A stretch of 64,000 nucleotides of DNA from an uncultured Massilia sp. (GCF_913773735.1 NZ_CAJYEB010000016.1:1-64000), one strand, 5' to 3'; positions 9,032 through 17,838 are shown, numbered from the stretch's first letter. The notes: a model not told the origin generated them from the sequence alone. Translations and numbers: made by a program.

Positions 9032-11288
9032 GCGCGGGCGGCGCCGCTTCCTGCTCGGCGGCCTGGCGGCGGGCGGCCTGCTGCTGGTCGGCTGGGGCGT
9101 GGCGCCGCCGCGCCAGCGCCTGCGCGGCGCCGCCAGTGCGCCGTTCCCCGCCGGCGCGGTGGCCCTGAACGGCTGGGTCGCGATCGCGCCCGACGGCGGC
9201 GTGTCCGTCGTCGCCGCGCGCAGCGAGATGGGGCAGGGCGTGCACACCGCGCTGGCCATGCTGGTGGCCGAGGAACTCGACGCGCCGCTGGCCGCCGTGC
9301 GCATCGTTGCCGCGCCGGTCGACCCGATCTACGCCAACGTCGCGCTGCTGCCCGAGAACCTGCCGTTCCACCCGGACGACAGCGGCGTCCTGCGGGACGG
9401 CGCGCGCTGGCTGGCCGCGAAGGTGGCGCGCGAACTGGGGATCATGTTCACCGGCGGCTCGACCAGCGTGAAGGATGGGTGGCGGCCGCTGCGCGAGGCC
9501 GGCGCCGTGGCGCGCGCGATGCTGGTGCGGGCCGCCGCCGCGCACTGGCACGCCGACCCGGCGCGGCTGGCGACCGCGGACGGCGCGGTGCGCCACCCGG
9601 ACGGCCGCACGCTGGCCTACGGCGCGCTGGCGGCGGCCGCCGCCGAGGCGGGGCGCGGCATCGGGGCCGGCGACGTGACGCTGAAGGCGCCCGCCGCGTT
9701 CCGCCTGATCGGCCGCCCGCTGCCGCGCCTGGACACGCCGGCCAAGGTCGACGGCGGCGCGCGCTTCGGCATCGATGCGCGCCCGGCCGGGCTGCTGTAC
9801 GCGGCGCTGCGCATGGCGCCGGAACTGGGCGCGGCGGTGGCCGGCTACGAGGCGGACGAGGTGCTGGCGCTGCCCGGCGTGGTGAAGGTGGTCGATTGCG
9901 CGGCCGCGCTGCCGGCGCGGTCCGGCGCCGGCGCCGGCGTCGCCGTGATCGCCCGCACCTGGTGGCAGGCCAGGCAGGCCGCCGCCGCGCTGCCGGTGCG
10001 CTGGCGCGCGGGGCCGCATGCCGGGCTGTCGAGCGCGGCGCTGTTCGCGCAGCTGGGGCATGCGCTCGACGCCGGGGCGGGCCATGTGTACGTCGAGACC
10101 GGCGCCGCGCCCGATGTGGCGGGGGCGCGCACGGTGCGCGCCGAATACCGCGTGCCGCTGCTGGCGCACGCCGCCATGGAACCCGTCAACTGCACGGCGC
10201 AGGTGAGGGACGGCAAGGTGCGCCTGTGGGCGTCGACGCAGGTGCCCAGCGTGGCGGCCGAGGTCGCGGCCCGTGTGGCGGGCGTGGCGCGCGCCGACGT
10301 CGCCGTCGAGACCATGCTGCTGGGCGGCGGCTTCGGGCGGCGGCTGGAAACCGACATGGTGGCGCAGGCGGTGGCGATCGCGCTGCATGCCGATGGCCAG
10401 CCGGTGCAGCTGGTGTGGACGCGCGAGGACGATACCGCGCACGACGTCTACCGCCCGATGGCGCTGGCGCGCTACGCCGCGCTGCTGGACGCGGACGGCG
10501 GCGTGCTGTCCTGGGACGCGACCTCGGCCGGCGCCGCCATCGCCCACCAGTACTTCCCGCGCAACCTGGGCCTGCCCGGCGCGGGGCCGGACAAGACGAC
10601 GGCCGAGGGCGCCTTCGACATGCAGTACGCGATCCCGCGCCGCCGGATCGCCCACGTGACCGTGGACAGCCCGGTGCCGGTCGGCTACTGGCGCTCGGTC
10701 GGGCATTCCTATAACGCGTTCTTCAAGGAGAGCTTCGTCGACGAACTGGCGCACGCGGCCGGCCGCGACCCGGTGGCCCTGCGGCGCGCGCTGCTGGCGC
10801 CGTACCCGCGCCACCTGGCCGTGCTGGACGCGGCGCTGCGCCTGGCCGGCCCGGCGCCGGCGGGCCGCGCGCACGGCGTGGCGCTGCACCAGTCCTTCGG
10901 CACCGTCGTCGCGATGGTGGCCGAGGTGGCGGTGGAGGGCACGGCGATCCGCGTGCACCGCGTGGCCTGCGCCGTCGACTGCGGCCTCGTCGTCAATCCG
11001 AACATCGCGGCCCAGCAGGTCGAGTCGGGCGTCGTGTTCGGCCTGTCGGCGGCGCTGGCGGGCGAGATCACGCTCGCGGACGGCCGCGTGCAGCAGTCGA
11101 ACTTCGGCGACTACCCGGTGCTGCGGATGAACGAGGCGCCGCTGGTCGAGACGATGTTCATGCCGAGCGCGGCGCCGCCCGAGGGCATGGGCGAGCCCGC
11201 GGTGCCGCCGGTGGCGCCGGCGGTGGCGAATGCGGTGTTCCAGTTGACCGGGCAGCGCTTGCGCAGCTTGCCCTTGCGGCTGGCGTAA
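9003..11288 (+). CDS. Molybdopterin-binding oxidoreductase, isoquinoline 1-oxidoreductase beta-type subunit
   Basis: A 761-residue protein of the xanthine dehydrogenase/aldehyde oxidase family, closest in form to IorB-like periplasmic subunits that bind a molybdenum cofactor and oxidise aldehydes or N-heterocycles. An Arg-rich N-terminus (RRGRRRFLLGG, about residues 10-20) followed by a hydrophobic stretch is a twin-arginine signal. SEMGQGVHTAL (about 74) and GGGFGRR (about 440) are typical molybdopterin-domain motifs, and the C-terminal CAVDCGLVVNPN is also conserved. The [2Fe-2S] alpha subunit and the cytochrome that normally accompany IorB are not adjacent. It overlaps the preceding c-di-GMP gene by 29 bases. 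The substrate cannot be told. Confidence 0.8.
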   Translation: MRSANAAVPRRGRRRFLLGGLAAGGLLLVGWGVAPPRQRLRGAASAPFPAGAVALNGWVAIAPDGGVSVVAARSEMGQGVHTALAMLVAEELDAPLAAVRIVAAPVDPIYANVALLPENLPFHPDDSGVLRDGARWLAAKVARELGIMFTGGSTSVKDGWRPLREAGAVARAMLVRAAAAHWHADPARLATADGAVRHPDGRTLAYGALAAAAAEAGRGIGAGDVTLKAPAAFRLIGRPLPRLDTPAKVDGGARFGIDARPAGLLYAALRMAPELGAAVAGYEADEVLALPGVVKVVDCAAALPARSGAGAGVAVIARTWWQARQAAAALPVRWRAGPHAGLSSAALFAQLGHALDAGAGHVYVETGAAPDVAGARTVRAEYRVPLLAHAAMEPVNCTAQVRDGKVRLWASTQVPSVAAEVAARVAGVARADVAVETMLLGGGFGRRLETDMVAQAVAIALHADGQPVQLVWTREDDTAHDVYRPMALARYAALLDADGGVLSWDATSAGAAIAHQYFPRNLGLPGAGPDKTTAEGAFDMQYAIPRRRIAHVTVDSPVPVGYWRSVGHSYNAFFKESFVDELAHAAGRDPVALRRALLAPYPRHLAVLDAALRLAGPAPAGRAHGVALHQSFGTVVAMVAEVAVEGTAIRVHRVACAVDCGLVVNPNIAAQQVESGVVFGLSAALAGEITLADGRVQQSNFGDYPVLRMNEAPLVETMFMPSAAPPEGMGEPAVPPVAPAVANAVFQLTGQRLRSLPLRLA

Positions 11289-11339
11289 GGACGCGGGGGC
11301 CCGCTCGATCGGGGGCCCGCGTGCCCCGCGTCCTTACGC
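11283..11339. terminator. Bidirectional terminator between convergent genes
   Basis: A perfect 16 bp inverted repeat, 11283-11298 with 11324-11339, encloses a 25 base centre that itself contains a GGGCCCG-type inner pairing. The left arm includes the stop codon of the molybdoenzyme gene. It lies 6 bases from the end of the convergent thioredoxin-like gene, so it probably serves both. No long T-run follows. Confidence 0.65.
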
Positions 11340-11345
11340 CGGCCG

Positions 11346-11774
11346 TTACCGGCCCGCGTCCGCCAGCAGCCGCCGCAGGTCGCAACGCTGCTGCCACGCG
11401 CGCCGCTCCGGCGTCGACGCGGCCAGGCGCGCCAGCTCGGCGTCGTCCAGCGCCGCCTGCGCCTGCACCAGGCGGTCCGCCAGGTTCGCGTCCGGCAGCA
11501 TGGTGCCGAAGAACGCCACCGTGTCGCCGCGCTGCAGCAGCAAGGTCGGGAAATTCTCGACGTCGAGGTCGCCGACCACGTCGGCCTCGTCCTCGATGTC
11601 GACCCAGGCGAAGGTCTTGTCGGGGTGGCGCGCGGCCAGCGCGTCGAAGGCGGCGCGGTAGGACGAGCAGGTGCCGCACCAGGCGGCGCACAGGCAGGCG
11701 ACGACCCAGCCGCCGCCGTCGAGGGCGGCGGCGAGCTGGTCGCGGGTATCGGGCTCGAGGATCAGGCTGGACAT
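11346..11774 (-). CDS. Thioredoxin-like protein
   Basis: A 142-residue cytoplasmic thioredoxin-fold protein. The active site is WCGTC (residues 32-36), and the cis-proline loop is seen as NFPTLLL. Two further cysteines (27 and 29) sit just before the active site, unlike classical thioredoxin. The C-terminal 40 residues form a helical extension. The start at 11774 is chosen because the fold begins directly there. The WCGTC rather than WCGPC motif suggests a specialised thiol-disulfide role; partner unknown. It is divergent from tsaB. Confidence 0.8.
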   Translation of the reverse strand: MSSLILEPDTRDQLAAALDGGGWVVACLCAAWCGTCSSYRAAFDALAARHPDKTFAWVDIEDEADVVGDLDVENFPTLLLQRGDTVAFFGTMLPDANLADRLVQAQAALDDAELARLAASTPERRAWQQRCDLRRLLADAGR

Positions 11775-11855
11775 GGGCGGGATTTTACAACGGCCGCGCC
11801 GATCCGGCACCGGCCGGCGCTTTTTGCCGATGCCGCCGGCGGGTTAAAATACGCC

Positions 11856-12611
11856 ATGCCTATCATCCTTGCCATCGAAACCTCGTCCGAGCTGGCGTCC
11901 TGCGCCTTGTTGAACACCACGGCCGGCAGCGCCCCGGATGCCGTCCCGGCCGCGCGCGAAACGTCCGGCGTGCGCACCCATTCGCAATCCGTGCTGCCCA
12001 TGGTGCAGGAATTGCTGCGCGACGCCGGCCTGGCGCTGGCCGACTGCGACGCGATCGCCTTCGGCGCCGGTCCCGGCTCCTTCACCGGCGTGCGCACCGC
12101 CTGCGGCGTGGCCCAGGGCCTGGCCTTCGGCGCGCGCCTGCCGGTGCTGCCGCTGGTCACGCTGGAGGCGATGGCCGAGGCCTGCCGCGCGCGTACCGGC
12201 GCCACCGAGGTGCTGGCCGTGCTCGACGCGCGCATGGGCGAAGTCTACTGGGCGCAGTACCGCTGGACCGGCGCCTGGGAAGCCGTGTGCGCGCCGGCGC
12301 TGGCGGCCCCGGAGGCGGTGGCGCCGCTGGCCGCCGCCGGCCTGGTCGCCTGCGGCAACGGCTTCGCCGCCTATCCCGATGCGTTCGCCGGCAAGGAGTT
12401 CGCCGCCGGCGCCCATGCCGACATCCTGCCGCATGCGCGCGAGCTGGCCGTGCTGGGGGCGCGCGCGCTGGCGGACGGGCGCGCGGTGCCGGCCGACGCG
12501 GCCCAGCCGCTCTACCTGCGCAACAAGGTCGCCTACACCAGCGCCGAGCGCCGGGCCATGAACGCAGCGACGTCCGTGAAGGACGACGCCGCGAAGGCGT
12601 CCCGATCATGA
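11856..12611 (+). CDS. tsaB: tRNA threonylcarbamoyladenosine biosynthesis protein TsaB
   Basis: A 251-residue ASKHA-fold protein. TsaB partners TsaD and TsaE in making the t6A37 modification of tRNAs that read ANN codons. The N-terminal ILAIETSS and the GAGPGSFTGVRTA segment (about residues 70-82) are family signatures, and GEVYWAQY follows. Length is normal. The stop overlaps the rimI start as ATGA (12608-12611), the classic tsaB-rimI arrangement. Confidence 0.92.
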   Translation: MPIILAIETSSELASCALLNTTAGSAPDAVPAARETSGVRTHSQSVLPMVQELLRDAGLALADCDAIAFGAGPGSFTGVRTACGVAQGLAFGARLPVLPLVTLEAMAEACRARTGATEVLAVLDARMGEVYWAQYRWTGAWEAVCAPALAAPEAVAPLAAAGLVACGNGFAAYPDAFAGKEFAAGAHADILPHARELAVLGARALADGRAVPADAAQPLYLRNKVAYTSAERRAMNAATSVKDDAAKASRS

Positions 12612-13078
12612 TGGCGGCCTCCCTGGCGCTGCGCCGCATGGTCGCGGCCGACATCGACGCGGTCCACGCGCTCGAATGCGGCGTGTTCCCGCATCCGTGG
12701 AGCCGCGCCAACTTCGTCGACTCGCTCGCCAGCGGCTACGACGCCTGGGTGCTGCGCGAGGAGGGGGCGTCGGAAGAGGGCGCGCTGGCCGGCTACTTCC
12801 TGCTGATGTACGCGGTCGACGAGGCGCACCTGCTGGACGTCGCCGTCGCCGGGGAGCGGCACGGCACGGGACTCGGGCGCTTCCTGCTCGACCGCATCGC
12901 GGCGCGCGCGCGCGAACAGGGCATGGGCTCGATCCTGCTCGAAGTGCGCCCGTCCAACGAGCGCGCGCTGCACGTCTACCGGCGCTACGGCTATGCCGAG
13001 ATCGGCCGGCGCAAGGGCTACTATCCCGCGCACGAGGGCCGGCGCGAGGATGCGATCGTGATGAGGTACGCGCTATGA
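12608..13078 (+). CDS. rimI: Ribosomal protein S18 alanine N-acetyltransferase
   Basis: A 156-residue GNAT acetyltransferase that modifies the N-terminal alanine of ribosomal protein S18. The acetyl-CoA binding motif appears as a variant R/Q-x-x-G-x-G/A, GERHGTGLGRFLL (about 79-91). FPHPWSRANF near the N-terminus and EVRPSNERALHVYRRYGY toward the C-terminus are RimI signatures. Two adjacent ATGs (12608 and 12611) are possible starts. It overlaps both neighbours by 4 bases, so the tsaB-rimI-UDG run is translationally coupled. Confidence 0.9.
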   Translation: MMAASLALRRMVAADIDAVHALECGVFPHPWSRANFVDSLASGYDAWVLREEGASEEGALAGYFLLMYAVDEAHLLDVAVAGERHGTGLGRFLLDRIAARAREQGMGSILLEVRPSNERALHVYRRYGYAEIGRRKGYYPAHEGRREDAIVMRYAL

Positions 13079-14073
13079 GCGGCTTGAGCACGCGCGACCT
13101 CGTCTTCCTGGACGAGATGGGACTCGGCCCGCTGTGGCGCCTGCGCGCGGCGGAGCACGCCGCGACGGCCGCGGACGGGGGCGACGTGGCGCTGGCGGAG
13201 GCGCCGCAGCTGGTGCCTGAGCAGGTGCCTGAGCAGATACCGGAGCCGACGCCGCAGCGCGCTCCGGCGGCCGGCGTGCCGGCGCCGGTGCCTCGGCCCG
13301 CGGCGCCGGCGGTGCAGGCGGGGCCCGAGCCGGCGTCGCCGCGTCCGCCAGGACCGTCGCCGCTGCAGCGCGTGGCCCAGTCGGCGTCGGCGCTGGCGCC
13401 GGTGGCGCCGCCGGCCGCCGATGCCGAATCCGCGTGGGACGACGCCGCGCTGCCGTCGGACGCCAGTCCGGACGAGATCGCGCGCATGGACTGGGACCAG
13501 CTGGCCGTCGCCATCGCGTCCTGCCGCCGCTGCAGCGCCTGCCGCGACGGTCGCGTGCCCGTGCCCGGCAGCGGCGCGCGCACGGCGCGCTGGGTCGTGG
13601 CCGCCGGCGCCTCGACGGCCGCCGACGACAAGGCGCGCGTGCCGCTGGCGGGCGACCCCGGCAAGCTGCTCGACAACATGCTGCTGGCCGTCGGCATGGG
13701 CCGCGAGCGCGACGTCTACGTCACGAACCTGATCAAGTGCCGGCCGTCGACGCCGAACGGCGGCGAGCGCGCGCCGACGGCCGAGGAGGCGGCCGCCTGC
13801 CGTCCCTACCTCGAACGCGAGGTCGCGCTGGCCGGCGCCGGCACCGTCGTGACGCTGGGGCAGATCGCCGCCAACACGCTGCTGGGCCGGCCGCTGCAGG
13901 AGCCGCTGGCCGGCGCGCGCGGCGCCGTGCATGCGCTGGCCGTCGGCGACAGGCAGGTCGACCTGGTCGCGACGCTGCATCCGGGCGAGCTGCTGCGGCG
14001 CGGCGCCGACAAGGCGCAGGCCTGGGCCGACCTGTGCCGCGCGCGCGGCGCCGGCGCCCGGAGCGGCGACTGA
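13075..14073 (+). CDS. Family 4-like uracil-DNA glycosylase, divergent active-site motif
   Basis: A 332-residue protein of the uracil-DNA glycosylase superfamily (family 4/5-like, Fe-S containing), which removes uracil from DNA. Residues 1-140 are a low-complexity Pro/Ala/Glu-rich linker, with VPEQ/IPEP repeats, preceding the domain. Candidate Fe-S cysteines are Cys150, Cys153, Cys222 (in TNLIKC) and Cys242; Cys156 is extra. The catalytic-site motif normally reading GExPGxxED is here AGASTAADD (about 177-185), so the conserved Glu and Pro are missing, while LAGDPGKLLD after it and the HPGELLRR motif (His302) are kept. It may be inactive, have altered specificity, or have another role. It overlaps rimI by 4 bases. 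Confidence 0.8.
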   Translation: MSGLSTRDLVFLDEMGLGPLWRLRAAEHAATAADGGDVALAEAPQLVPEQVPEQIPEPTPQRAPAAGVPAPVPRPAAPAVQAGPEPASPRPPGPSPLQRVAQSASALAPVAPPAADAESAWDDAALPSDASPDEIARMDWDQLAVAIASCRRCSACRDGRVPVPGSGARTARWVVAAGASTAADDKARVPLAGDPGKLLDNMLLAVGMGRERDVYVTNLIKCRPSTPNGGERAPTAEEAAACRPYLEREVALAGAGTVVTLGQIAANTLLGRPLQEPLAGARGAVHALAVGDRQVDLVATLHPGELLRRGADKAQAWADLCRARGAGARSGD

Positions 14074-14090
14074 CCGGCGCCCGGCTGCCG

Positions 14091-15044
14091 ATGGCCGACT
14101 ACCAGGCTGCCTTCGAGCGCCGCTGGGGCCACCTGCGGCGCGCCCGGGTGCGCGCGCTGGCCTGGCTGCTGGACGCGCCCGACCTGCTCGACGTCCACGA
14201 CCCGCACTGGGAAGGACGCGTCGCCACGCTGGGTCCGGTGACGCCGGACGTGGAACGCTGGCTGGCCGCGCTCGACGCCGATCCGGCGCGCCTCGACGCC
14301 GCCCTCGGCACGAAGCCCGTCACGCGCCTGGGCCTGTATGCGGAAAAGCTGATGGCCTTCTATTTCGCCGAGCAGGGCCGCCTGCTGGCGCACGGCCTGC
14401 AGGTGCGCGACGGCCCCACCGCCACCATCGGCGAGTTCGACTTCCTGCTCGACGACGGCGCCGGCGGCGCGGTGCACATCGAATTCGCCACCAAGTTCTA
14501 CCTGCTGCAGGAGAGCGTCCACGACGGCGATGGACGACGCGCCACCGGCCTCGACACCTTCGTCGGCCCCAACCTGGCCGACAGCCTGGGCCGCAAGATG
14601 CGCAAGGTCGTCGAGCGCCAGCTGCGCCTGGCCGAGCATCCCGCCGCGCAGGCGCTGCTGCCGCGGCCGGTGACGAGCGCGCGGGCGCTGGTGAGGGGCT
14701 GGCTGTTCTATCCGGCCGGGGACGACGTCGAGATGCCCGGCATCGGCGCCGGCCACTGCCGCGGCTTCTGGTGCGCGCGTGCGCAAGTCGCGGACCTGGC
14801 CGCCGACCGCTTCCTGGTCCTGCCGCGCCTGCAATGGCTGGCGCCGTTTCGCGCCGCGTCGGCCACGTGGATGCTGGACAAGGCCGAGCTGATGGCCGAA
14901 CTGGACGACCACTTCGCCGTCTCCGACGCGCCGCTGCTGGTCGCGCTGGTCGACGCGCAGCCGGGCCGCATCGTCGAAATCGCCCGCGGCTTCATCGTCC
15001 CCGACGACTGGCGCACCCGCGCCACCGCTCACACGCCCCCTTGA
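14091..15044 (+). CDS. DUF1853 family protein
   Basis: A 317-residue protein of the DUF1853 family, function unknown. The conserved core is visible as GLYAEKLMAFYF (about residues 80-91), then GEFDFLLDD and HIEFATKFYL, a pattern that resembles a PD-(D/E)XK nuclease-like core (E..D...E.K). Downstream come VGPNLADSLGRK and GHCRGFWC. The start at 14091 lies 17 bases past the UDG stop and gives the expected family N-terminus (FERRWGHLR). Probably the last gene of the tsaB-rimI-UDG run. The nuclease link is my inference from the motif spacing. Confidence 0.8.
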   Translation: MADYQAAFERRWGHLRRARVRALAWLLDAPDLLDVHDPHWEGRVATLGPVTPDVERWLAALDADPARLDAALGTKPVTRLGLYAEKLMAFYFAEQGRLLAHGLQVRDGPTATIGEFDFLLDDGAGGAVHIEFATKFYLLQESVHDGDGRRATGLDTFVGPNLADSLGRKMRKVVERQLRLAEHPAAQALLPRPVTSARALVRGWLFYPAGDDVEMPGIGAGHCRGFWCARAQVADLAADRFLVLPRLQWLAPFRAASATWMLDKAELMAELDDHFAVSDAPLLVALVDAQPGRIVEIARGFIVPDDWRTRATAHTPP

Positions 15045-15051
15045 CCCCCCT

Positions 15052-15211
15052 CAAACCGGGGTCAGAGCCGGGGTCAGAGCCCGAATTGTGGGAATGTCCA
15101 TGGTGAAATATCCTGTCGTTTTCCGCGTTGGAATGACAGGATATTTCAGGGGAATGACGAAGAGGAAATTGCCAAAAACCGGGCTCTGACCCCGGCTCTG
15201 ACCCCGGTTTG
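15052..15211. repeat. Palindromic intergenic element with 32 bp inverted arms
   Basis: A perfect 32 bp inverted repeat (15052-15083 with 15180-15211). Each arm is a near-tandem of a 12-mer of the GGGGTCAGAGCC type. Inside is a second 13 bp perfect inverted repeat (15105-15117 with 15135-15147). The whole fills the space between the convergent DUF1853 and lplT genes and could fold into a cruciform or act as a terminator on both strands. The arm motif resembles REP-type repeats associated with REP-associated tyrosine transposases in Burkholderiales; that link is from memory. Confidence 0.85.
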
Positions 15212-15218
15212 CGGGAGG

Positions 15219-16481
15219 TCAGTGTTTGTGTTCGCCGATGAGGGCGAGGGAGTCGTGTTCGCGCTGGTTGGCCGCGTGGCGGCGGCCGATCAGGTACATG
15301 ATGCCGGCCAGCGACAGGCCGAACAGGACGATGATGATGTTCAGGTCGAGGTTCAGCGTGATCATGATGGCGTACAGCGCCAGCATGGTCAGGATCGACA
15401 GGTTCTCGTTGAAGTTCTGCACGGCGATCGAGTGACCGGCGCTCATCAAGACGTGGCCGCGGTGCTGCAGCAGCGCATTCATCGGCACCACGAAGAAGCC
15501 CGACAGCAGGCCGATGAGCAGGAGCAGCGGCACCGCCACGGCCATCGAGTGCACCATCACCATGCTGGCGACGACCAGGCCCATGATGATGCCCAGTGGA
15601 ATCACGGTCAGCGATTTCCTCAGCGGGATCATCTTGGCCGCCAGCGCCGCGCCGACGGCGACGCCGATCGCGACCACGCCGATCAGGGTCGTCGCCTTGT
15701 CGAGCGGCATATGCAGCGAGCGCTTGGCCCACTCCAGCACGATGAATTGCAGCGTGGCGCCAGCGCCCCAGAACAGCGTGGTCACGGCCAGCGAGATCTG
15801 GCCCAGCTTGTCCTTCCACAGCGTCGACGAGCACTCGGCGAAGTCGGCGATCAGGCGCACGGGATGGCGTTCCTGGTGCTCGTAGCGCGCGCCCGTGTCC
15901 GGGATGCGCAGGTTGAAGCCGGCCGCCAGCGCGTACACGCCGATCAGCACGACCAGCGAGGCCTTGGTCGGCGTGTCGATGCCGGTGTCGATGCCGGGGA
16001 CGTCCAGGGTCATCAGCCAGGCGCCGCCGTGCGGGCTGACCAGCGCGCCGCCCATCACGGTGCCGAGGATGATCGACATCACGGTCAGGCCCTCGATCCA
16101 GCCATTGGCCGCGACGAGCTTTTCGGGGGGCAGGAGTTCGGTGAGGATGCCGTACTTGGCGGGGGAATAGACGGCGGCGCCGAAGCCGACCACCGCGCAG
16201 GCGACCAGCGGATGGGCGCCGAAGAAGATCAGGCTGCAGCCGAACACCTTGATCAGGTTGGCGTTGAACATCACGCGGCCCTTGGGCTTGGAGTCGGCGA
16301 AGGCGCCGACGAAGGCAGCCAGCAGCACGTAGAACAGCACGAACGACAATTTCAGTAGCGGCGTGAGCTCCGCCGGGGCCTTCATCGCCGTCAGCAGACC
16401 GATCGCGACGAATATCAGCGCGTTGTCCGCCAGCGACGAAAAGAACTGCGCCGCCATGATGGTATAAAAACCACGATTCAT
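15219..16481 (-). CDS. lplT: Lysophospholipid transporter LplT
   Basis: A 420-residue major-facilitator protein of the inner membrane that flips lysophospholipids inward for re-acylation. The N-terminus (FYTIMAAQFFSSLADNAL) and the loop with YSPAKYGILTELLPPEKLVAANG (about residues 104-126) are LplT hallmarks. About eleven to twelve hydrophobic segments are visible along the length. The usual partner acyltransferase (Aas) is not in the window. It is divergent from alr with 140 bases between them. Confidence 0.9.
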   Translation of the reverse strand: MNRGFYTIMAAQFFSSLADNALIFVAIGLLTAMKAPAELTPLLKLSFVLFYVLLAAFVGAFADSKPKGRVMFNANLIKVFGCSLIFFGAHPLVACAVVGFGAAVYSPAKYGILTELLPPEKLVAANGWIEGLTVMSIILGTVMGGALVSPHGGAWLMTLDVPGIDTGIDTPTKASLVVLIGVYALAAGFNLRIPDTGARYEHQERHPVRLIADFAECSSTLWKDKLGQISLAVTTLFWGAGATLQFIVLEWAKRSLHMPLDKATTLIGVVAIGVAVGAALAAKMIPLRKSLTVIPLGIIMGLVVASMVMVHSMAVAVPLLLLIGLLSGFFVVPMNALLQHRGHVLMSAGHSIAVQNFNENLSILTMLALYAIMITLNLDLNIIIVLFGLSLAGIMYLIGRRHAANQREHDSLALIGEHKH

Positions 16482-16621
16482 TCGAGACGTTCTAAAAACT
16501 AAGTGTGGGTTGCTTTATACCATGAAAGAAGGCGTAGCCCAAGGAATCGACAATACGCGAAATTGCCGCCGGGAGTAAAATAATCCTTTCGTTCCGGGGG
16601 CGCCGGCCCCATCTCCGTTCC

Positions 16622-17737
16622 ATGCCCCGTCCCCTGCACGCCACCATCCACCTCGATTCCATGCAGCGCAACCTGGACCGCGCGCGCAGTTGCGCGCCCA
16701 CGTCGAAACTGTGGGCGGTGGTCAAGGCGAACGCCTATGGCCACGGGCTCGAGCGCGGCATGCGCGGCTTCGCCCAGGCCGACGGCCTGGCGCTGATCGA
16801 GACGGAAAACGCATTGCGCCTGCGCGAACTCGGCTGGATCAAGCCGATCCTGCTGCTCGAAGGCGTGTTCGACGCGTCCGACATCCCGCTGCTGGCCGAG
16901 CACAATATCGACAGCACCGTGCACTGCCTCGAGCAGATCAAGATGCTCGAGTACACGCAGCTGTACCGCCCGGTCGACGTGCACCTCAAGATGAACACGG
17001 GCATGAACCGCCTCGGCTTCCGTCCCGAGGAATTCCGCGCCGCCTACCAGCGCCTGCGCGCGATTCCCGGCATCCGCAACATCACCCTGATGACGCACTT
17101 CGCCAATGCGGACGAACTGGAGCACCCGCGCCTGGCGATCGGCGAGCAGGTGCGGCGCTTCCGCCTGGGCGCGGACGGCCTGGAGGGCGAGCGCAGCCTG
17201 TCCAACTCGGGCGGGGTGCTGCACCAGGCCGAGCTGCTCAGCGGCGTGGATCCGGAATTGCGCAACGACTGGGCCCGGCCCGGCATCATGCTGTACGGCG
17301 GCACCCCGGGCGGCCGCACGGCGGCGGACTACGGCCTGCTGCCGACGATGACGCTGCGCTCCGAGATCATCGGCATCCAGCACATCGGGGCGGGCGACAG
17401 CGTCGGCTACGGCAGCCGCTTCCAGGCCGACGGGCCGATGACGATCGGCGTGGTCGCCTGCGGTTATGCCGACGGCTATCCGCGCCACGCCGAGCACGGC
17501 ACGCCGGTGCTGGTCGAGGGCCGGCGCACGCGCCTGATCGGCCGGGTCTCGATGGACATGATGACCGTGGACCTGACGCCGGTGGCCAATGCCCGCGTCG
17601 GCAGCAAGGTCACGCTGTGGGGCGACGGCCTGCCGATCGACGAGGTGGCGCAGGCCGCCGGCACGATCGGCTACGAGTTGATGTGCGCGCTCGCGGCGCG
17701 CGTGCGCGTGGACGAAGGGCGCCTGGGCTGCGATTAG
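16622..17737 (+). CDS. alr: Alanine racemase
   Basis: A 371-residue PLP-dependent racemase that converts L- to D-alanine for peptidoglycan. The PLP lysine is in VVKANAYGHG (Lys35), and the catalytic tyrosine of the partner subunit in VGYGSRF (Tyr263). RVSMDMMTVDL, another family signature, is near 312. Length is normal. The sequence cannot separate the biosynthetic (Alr) from the catabolic (DadX) paralogue; there is no dadA nearby, which favours Alr. It is followed by radA 101 bases downstream, an arrangement common in betaproteobacteria. Confidence 0.92.
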   Translation: MPRPLHATIHLDSMQRNLDRARSCAPTSKLWAVVKANAYGHGLERGMRGFAQADGLALIETENALRLRELGWIKPILLLEGVFDASDIPLLAEHNIDSTVHCLEQIKMLEYTQLYRPVDVHLKMNTGMNRLGFRPEEFRAAYQRLRAIPGIRNITLMTHFANADELEHPRLAIGEQVRRFRLGADGLEGERSLSNSGGVLHQAELLSGVDPELRNDWARPGIMLYGGTPGGRTAADYGLLPTMTLRSEIIGIQHIGAGDSVGYGSRFQADGPMTIGVVACGYADGYPRHAEHGTPVLVEGRRTRLIGRVSMDMMTVDLTPVANARVGSKVTLWGDGLPIDEVAQAAGTIGYELMCALAARVRVDEGRLGCD

Positions 17738-17838
17738 GCGCGCCGGACGGCCACCCAGCGCGCCCTCGGCGCGTGCACACCCCATGCCCACCACCGCATG
17801 CGTCGTTGGCGCATGCCTCATACAGATAGATAGGAACC

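Noticed and set aside
5843-9304. A 1153-codon open frame antisense to the GGDEF-EAL gene
   Set aside because: Same GC effect; Ala/Arg/His-rich product with no motifs, over a gene with intact catalytic motifs.
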